Assembly: GCA_910577465.1 (NCBI GenBank)
Contig: CAJTMM010000040.1
Coordinates: 1-18,855, forward strand
Reading direction: 5' to 3'
Source: an uncultured Muribaculaceae bacterium
GTDB lineage: Bacteria > Bacteroidota > Bacteroidia > Bacteroidales > Muribaculaceae
DNA length: 18,855 bases
This document shows, piece by piece, positions 16,108-18,855 of this stretch. Made by a program: the position numbers and the translations under genes. Each line of letters opens with the position of its first letter. Position 1 is the stretch's first letter. The notes beneath the pieces were generated by a model. It worked only from the letters and a program-made list of their open reading frames with translations, was not told where the DNA came from and ran no database searches.

Positions 16108-16957
16108 TGTTGCAGGATTTGTATTCTCCAAGAGTCTTGAAGTCGGTTATCAATGGACGTACAGCGTCGATGGATTTCTGGTAACGTGCGTAACTGTTGA
16201 ATGTGAGGTCGACATAAAATCGGTATTCCCATTCACGTCCTATTATCGGCATGGACTGTATCTTGGATAGGTTAATGTCGTAGAAAGACAGAATGGTCAG
16301 TACCTTGGACAGCGCACCTTGGGTGTGGGGCAGGGTGAACACGATTGAAGCCTTGTCGAGCGAATCTTCTTTCGGTCGTAACTCGGGAGCCGAGAGCGGG
16401 TCGGCGAGAATGAGGAACCGGGTGAAATTGCGCTTATTGGTTTCAATGCCTTCGTCAAGGATGTTGAGTCCGTAAAGGTCAGCTGCATATTTACCACAGA
16501 TGGCAGCATGTCCCGACAGATTGCGTTCAGCTATGTTTTTCGCGCTTCCGGCAGTGTCGAATGCTTCAATCATCTTTATTGACGGATGTCGCAAAAGGTA
16601 TTGTTCGCATTGCATCAGTGCCATAGGATGGGAGTTGACCTCTGAAATGTCGGAGAGAGTCTGCCCCGGCAGTGCGGCAATGACATGAGATATGCGCATT
16701 TTGTGTTCGCCTATAATAGTCAGATTGCTGCGACGTAGAAGCTCATGGTTCTGAAGCAATGCGCCGGCAATGGTGTTTTCGATAGCCATTATCCCCAATA
16801 ATGAGGGGTCGGTGTCCAAACGGTCGAACATGTGCTGGAAAGTGTCGCAAGGGATAGTTGTAATCTTATCGTCGGGGAACTGCTTGGCGAAAAAATCACG
16901 AGCCGCCGCATCGTGGTAGCATCCTGCTACTCCTTGTATGGTTACTTGTCGAGTCAT
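16097..16957 (-). CDS. pheA: Prephenate dehydratase with ACT domain
   Basis: Converts prephenate to phenylpyruvate, the phenylalanine branch. Monofunctional, 286 residues, with no chorismate mutase domain, since that is fused to the DAHP synthase downstream. The catalytic TRF motif is Thr179-Arg180-Phe181 in KRNFTRFLIL. The C-terminal ACT domain (about 203-280) has GALSKVL (214-220), but the usual ESRP motif of Phe-binding ACT domains reads QSMP (234-237). It is the first structural gene after the Phe/Tyr leader and terminator hairpin, whose U-tract lies only 5 bases before the ATG at 16957. Expression is therefore probably controlled by attenuation. It overlaps the aminotransferase gene by 11 bases. 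Confidence 0.95.
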   Translation of the reverse strand: MTRQVTIQGVAGCYHDAAARDFFAKQFPDDKITTIPCDTFQHMFDRLDTDPSLLGIMAIENTIAGALLQNHELLRRSNLTIIGEHKMRISHVIAALPGQTLSDISEVNSHPMALMQCEQYLLRHPSIKMIEAFDTAGSAKNIAERNLSGHAAICGKYAADLYGLNILDEGIETNKRNFTRFLILADPLSAPELRPKEDSLDKASIVFTLPHTQGALSKVLTILSFYDINLSKIQSMPIIGREWEYRFYVDLTFNSYARYQKSIDAVRPLITDFKTLGEYKSCNNEI

Positions 16958-16962
16958 ATCTT

Positions 16963-17002
16963 AAAAAATTAAGAAATCCCGGACTTTGTTCAAGCCGGGA
17001 TT
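16963..17002 (-). terminator. Attenuator terminator hairpin just upstream of pheA
   Basis: On the minus strand AATCCCGG (17002-16995) pairs with CCGGGATT (16982-16975). After a bulged base, three more pairs (16992-16994 with 16984-16986) leave a 5-base loop. The U-rich run TTTCTTAATTTTTT follows (to 16963). The structure precedes pheA rather than following hisS closely: it lies 217 bases beyond the hisS stop and within a short distance of the pheA ATG, as expected for a leader terminator. Confidence 0.8.
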
Positions 17003-17057
17003 CTGTAGGTTATTATCGTTGAGAGTCACTATACTATTTAACCGCATAAAATCCCGA
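16995..17057 (-). promoter_or_regulatory. Predicted antiterminator competing with the pheA terminator
   Basis: Codons near the end of the leader peptide contain CGGGATTT (17056-17049), identical to the 3' arm of the terminator (16981-16974). It can pair with the terminator's 5' arm (AATCCCG, 17002-16996). With flanking wobble and A-U pairs the helix reaches about 10 bp (17057-17048 with 16995-17004). The two structures are mutually exclusive. A ribosome stalled upstream at the Tyr/Phe codons would leave the segment free and permit read-through; one reaching the stop codon would cover it. Confidence 0.65.
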
Positions 17058-17111
17058 TTTTATTCCAAAGAAATAAAATGCCGAATAATAATATGCGTAA
17101 AATCGTGTCAT
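17034..17111 (-). CDS. Phe/Tyr-rich leader peptide of the pheA operon
   Basis: A 25-codon frame (ATG 17111, TAG 17036-17034) with 11 Phe or Tyr residues, including the runs FYAYYY (residues 4-9) and FYFF (12-15), and Phe21-Tyr22. It lies between a perfect -7 box and a terminator hairpin, directly ahead of prephenate dehydratase and other Phe/Tyr genes. This is the classic composition and placement of an attenuation leader (compare pheL of enterobacteria). The last codons overlap the predicted antiterminator segment. No Shine-Dalgarno is seen, as usual in this phylum. The frame stays open further upstream into the hisS end, but those residues are not Phe/Tyr-rich and lie across the promoter. 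A-T richness favours Phe/Tyr codons, so chance enrichment is possible but the context argues against it. Confidence 0.75.
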   Translation of the reverse strand: MTRFYAYYYSAFYFFGIKSGFYAVK

Positions 17112-17118
17112 AGTGCTG

Positions 17119-17150
17119 CAAAGATATACATATTTTGGAGTTTTCGCCAA
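17119..17150 (-). promoter_or_regulatory. Promoter of the leader-pheA operon
   Basis: On the minus strand TATCTTTG (17126-17119) is a perfect TAnnTTTG -7 box, with TTG (17150-17148) 21 bases upstream. The predicted start (about 17114-17111) falls at or just before the leader peptide ATG, so the leader would be translated leaderless or nearly so. The rest of the hisS-pheA gap upstream (17151-17218) holds only a poorer TAGTTTTC (17199-17192). Confidence 0.65.
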
Positions 17151-17218
17151 GGATTTTGCTGAAAAAATTACGTTTTGTAATAAAATCGGACGAAAACTAT
17201 TGATGATACCTATATAAC

Positions 17219-18589
17219 TCACTTATCGGATTTGACTGTTTCGATGGCTTCAGTTACCGTGAGCAGATGCTGCTCGCCTGTGGTCATGTTTTTGAGGGTA
17301 AGTTTGCCTTCGGACATTTCAGATTCACCGACGATTGCCACATAGGGGATGGAAAGAGCATCAGCGCGTGCCATCTGTTTTTTCATCTTAGATGCATCGG
17401 GGTATATCTCCGCACCAATTCCGGCTTGTCGCATTTGCTTGAGCATTTTCATCGCAGCCGCCGCTTCCGCAGTACCGAAGTTGGTAAACATAACCTTTGT
17501 TCCTAATGCTGTATCGTCGGGGTACAGGTCAAGGGTGTTAAGCACGTCGTAGATACGGTCGGCACCGAATGATATTCCCACACCGGATAATCCGGGCATT
17601 CCGAATACACCGGTCAAATTGTCATATCGGCCTCCTCCGGTGATGCTTCCTATGGCTACATCCTTAGCCTTGACTTCAATGATAGTGCCGGTGTAATAAT
17701 TGAGACCGCGGGCGAGAGATACGTCAAGCTCCAGCTCGGCATTTAATCCCAATGCTTCCACACCATCAATGACTTCACGCAACTCGCGAACTCCCAATGT
17801 GCCTATCTCGCTTTTAGCAAGGACTTCACTTAGCTGTTCCAAACGCCGGTTGGTGGTTCCGGATATGCTGAGGATGGGTTGCAGCGTGGCAATCGCTTCG
17901 TCGGATATGCCACGTTCACGCAGTTCGGCGTTGACATTTTCGATGCCAATCTTATCAATTTTGTCGATGGCTACGGTTATGTCGATGATTTTCTCGGGAG
18001 CACCAATAAGTTCGGCTATGCCTGAGAGTACCTTTCTGTTGTTGAGCTTTATGGTTATGCGTATGCCGAAACGGGTAAACACATCATCAATCAGTTGTAG
18101 CAACTCGATTTCGTTAATCAAGGAGTCTGAACCCACAACGTCGGCATCGCATTGGTAAAATTCGCGGTAGCGTCCTTTCTGGGGACGGTCGGCGCGCCAT
18201 ACCGGCTGAATCTGGAAGCGTTTGAATGGCATTTGCAGCTCATTGCGGTGCTGTACCACGAAGCGTGCAAACGGTACGGTAAGGTCGTAACGCAATCCCT
18301 TTTCGCTAATCTGTGATGTGAGTCTCACATAATCGCCTGCGTCAATCAACCCTCGGTCGGCACTACGCAGATAATCGCCCGAATTGAGAATCTTGAACAG
18401 GAGCTTATCGCCCTCTTCGCCATATTTACCCATGAGCGTTGACAGATTTTCCATTGCAGGAGTTTCTATCTGGCTGTAGCCATATAGCTGGAACACTGAG
18501 CGTATGGTGTCGAATATATAATTTCGGCGCGCCATTTCCATTGGTCCGAAATCGCGCGTTCCTTTAGGGATGGAGGGTTTCTGTGCCAT
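17219..18589 (-). CDS. hisS: Histidyl-tRNA synthetase
   Basis: Charges tRNA-His; class II aminoacyl-tRNA synthetase of 456 residues. It begins PKGTRDFGP (8-16). Motif 2 is FKRFQIQPVWRADRP (122-136) with RYREFYQCDAD (140-150). The His-specific motif is LARGLNYYTG (292-301) and motif 3 is GVGISFGADRIYD (336-348). The C-terminal 100 residues are the anticodon-binding domain. The ATG at 18589 gives the expected N-terminus. It has its own -7 box about 54 bases upstream. The next gene downstream, 261 bases away, is the leader-pheA operon, which has its own promoter. Confidence 0.97.
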   Translation of the reverse strand: MAQKPSIPKGTRDFGPMEMARRNYIFDTIRSVFQLYGYSQIETPAMENLSTLMGKYGEEGDKLLFKILNSGDYLRSADRGLIDAGDYVRLTSQISEKGLRYDLTVPFARFVVQHRNELQMPFKRFQIQPVWRADRPQKGRYREFYQCDADVVGSDSLINEIELLQLIDDVFTRFGIRITIKLNNRKVLSGIAELIGAPEKIIDITVAIDKIDKIGIENVNAELRERGISDEAIATLQPILSISGTTNRRLEQLSEVLAKSEIGTLGVRELREVIDGVEALGLNAELELDVSLARGLNYYTGTIIEVKAKDVAIGSITGGGRYDNLTGVFGMPGLSGVGISFGADRIYDVLNTLDLYPDDTALGTKVMFTNFGTAEAAAAMKMLKQMRQAGIGAEIYPDASKMKKQMARADALSIPYVAIVGESEMSEGKLTLKNMTTGEQHLLTVTEAIETVKSDK

Positions 18590-18642
18590 TGTGGTATAAT
18601 ATAATTAGGTGTAACCTATTGTAGCGATATTATTGTTTTTTG

Positions 18643-18650
18643 CAAAAGTA
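18643..18650 (-). promoter_or_regulatory. Promoter -7 box for hisS
   Basis: TACTTTTG on the minus strand matches TAnnTTTG, 53 bases upstream of the hisS ATG, the same spacing as for purL and etfB. No clear -33 TTTG lies 19-21 bases upstream. No leader peptide rich in His codons or other attenuator was found ahead of hisS. Confidence 0.55.
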
Positions 18651-18748
18651 CTAAGATTTCATAATAAATCGGTAGAATTTGCGAAATAATGTGGTCAGGC
18701 TGCAGTGGTGGAGGTATGTAAGAATGTCAATGTGCTCTTGCCAGTACA

Positions 18749-18777
18749 ATTAGGAATGAGGAATTAGGAATGAGGAA
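18749..18777. repeat. Tandem 14-base repeat, two copies
   Basis: ATTAGGAATGAGGA occurs at 18749-18762 and again immediately at 18763-18776. I recall ATTAGGAATGAGG-type repeats between genes in Bacteroidota, but I cannot count other copies here. Confidence 0.7.
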
Positions 18778-18778
18778 T

Positions 18779-18855
18779 GTTTGTGGTGGGGGTGGGATAT
18801 TCGACCCTTGGCAGGGTCGTCGTGTAGGGTATGGTCGTGGACCGTGGGTTTCACC
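18779..18855. other. Gene-free, G-rich region with small hairpins at window edge
   Basis: No open frame of interest. A 7-bp hairpin CGACCCT-TGGC-AGGGTCG lies at 18802-18819. The final bases ACCGTGGGTTTCACC look like the first half of a palindrome that would continue beyond the window. This resembles intergenic repeat mosaics of Bacteroidales, a recollection I cannot verify. No T-tract marks it as a terminator in either direction. Confidence 0.4.

Noticed and set aside
17112..17222. Upstream extension of the Phe/Tyr leader frame to 62 codons.
   Set aside because: The added part crosses the promoter, is not Phe/Tyr-rich and overlaps the hisS stop; the short form from 17111 is more sensible.

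Overview
This window looks like a chromosomal segment of a Bacteroidales bacterium, possibly a Muribaculaceae-like gut lineage. That is an inference from memory of family-level protein resemblance, from promoters of the Bacteroidota type (TAnnTTTG -7 box with a TTTG/TTG -33 box about 20 bases upstream), and from the lack of Shine-Dalgarno sequences. Every convincing gene lies on the minus strand, so transcription runs from high to low coordinates. There are no rRNA or tRNA genes, no CRISPR array and no recognisable insertion sequence.

In transcription order: (1) hisS (18589-17219) with its own promoter. (2) A 261-base intergenic region holding what looks like a complete ribosome-mediated attenuator: promoter, 25-residue Phe/Tyr-rich leader peptide, a segment able to form an antiterminator, and an intrinsic terminator ending 5 bases before pheA. 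(3) An aromatic amino acid operon: pheA (prephenate dehydratase), an aminotransferase, a DAHP synthase-chorismate mutase fusion, and tyrA (prephenate dehydrogenase), with tiny gaps or overlaps. (4) A second cluster, fur-type regulator, purA, a DUF1015 protein and a small two-TM membrane protein, with gaps of 27-42 bases. (5) purL under a textbook promoter, then a PurF-like protein whose PRPP site and four presumed Fe-S cysteines are intact but whose glutaminase site has lost its catalytic Cys and other key residues; it is closed by a strong terminator. (6) etfB-etfA-acyl-CoA dehydrogenase under its own promoter; EtfB carries the motif associated with electron-bifurcating ETFs.

How the genes work together: cluster 3 covers entry into the shikimate pathway, chorismate to prephenate, and both branches to Phe and Tyr. 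The leader can plausibly sense charged tRNA-Phe/Tyr and shut the operon off when these are plentiful. Clusters 4 and 5 contribute to purine synthesis (PurL step 4; PurA, IMP to AMP). Cluster 6 is an electron-transfer module for acyl-CoA/enoyl-CoA chemistry. The most interesting observations are the pheA attenuator, the dismantled glutaminase of the PurF-like protein, and a perfect 14-bp inverted repeat inside the membrane-protein gene.
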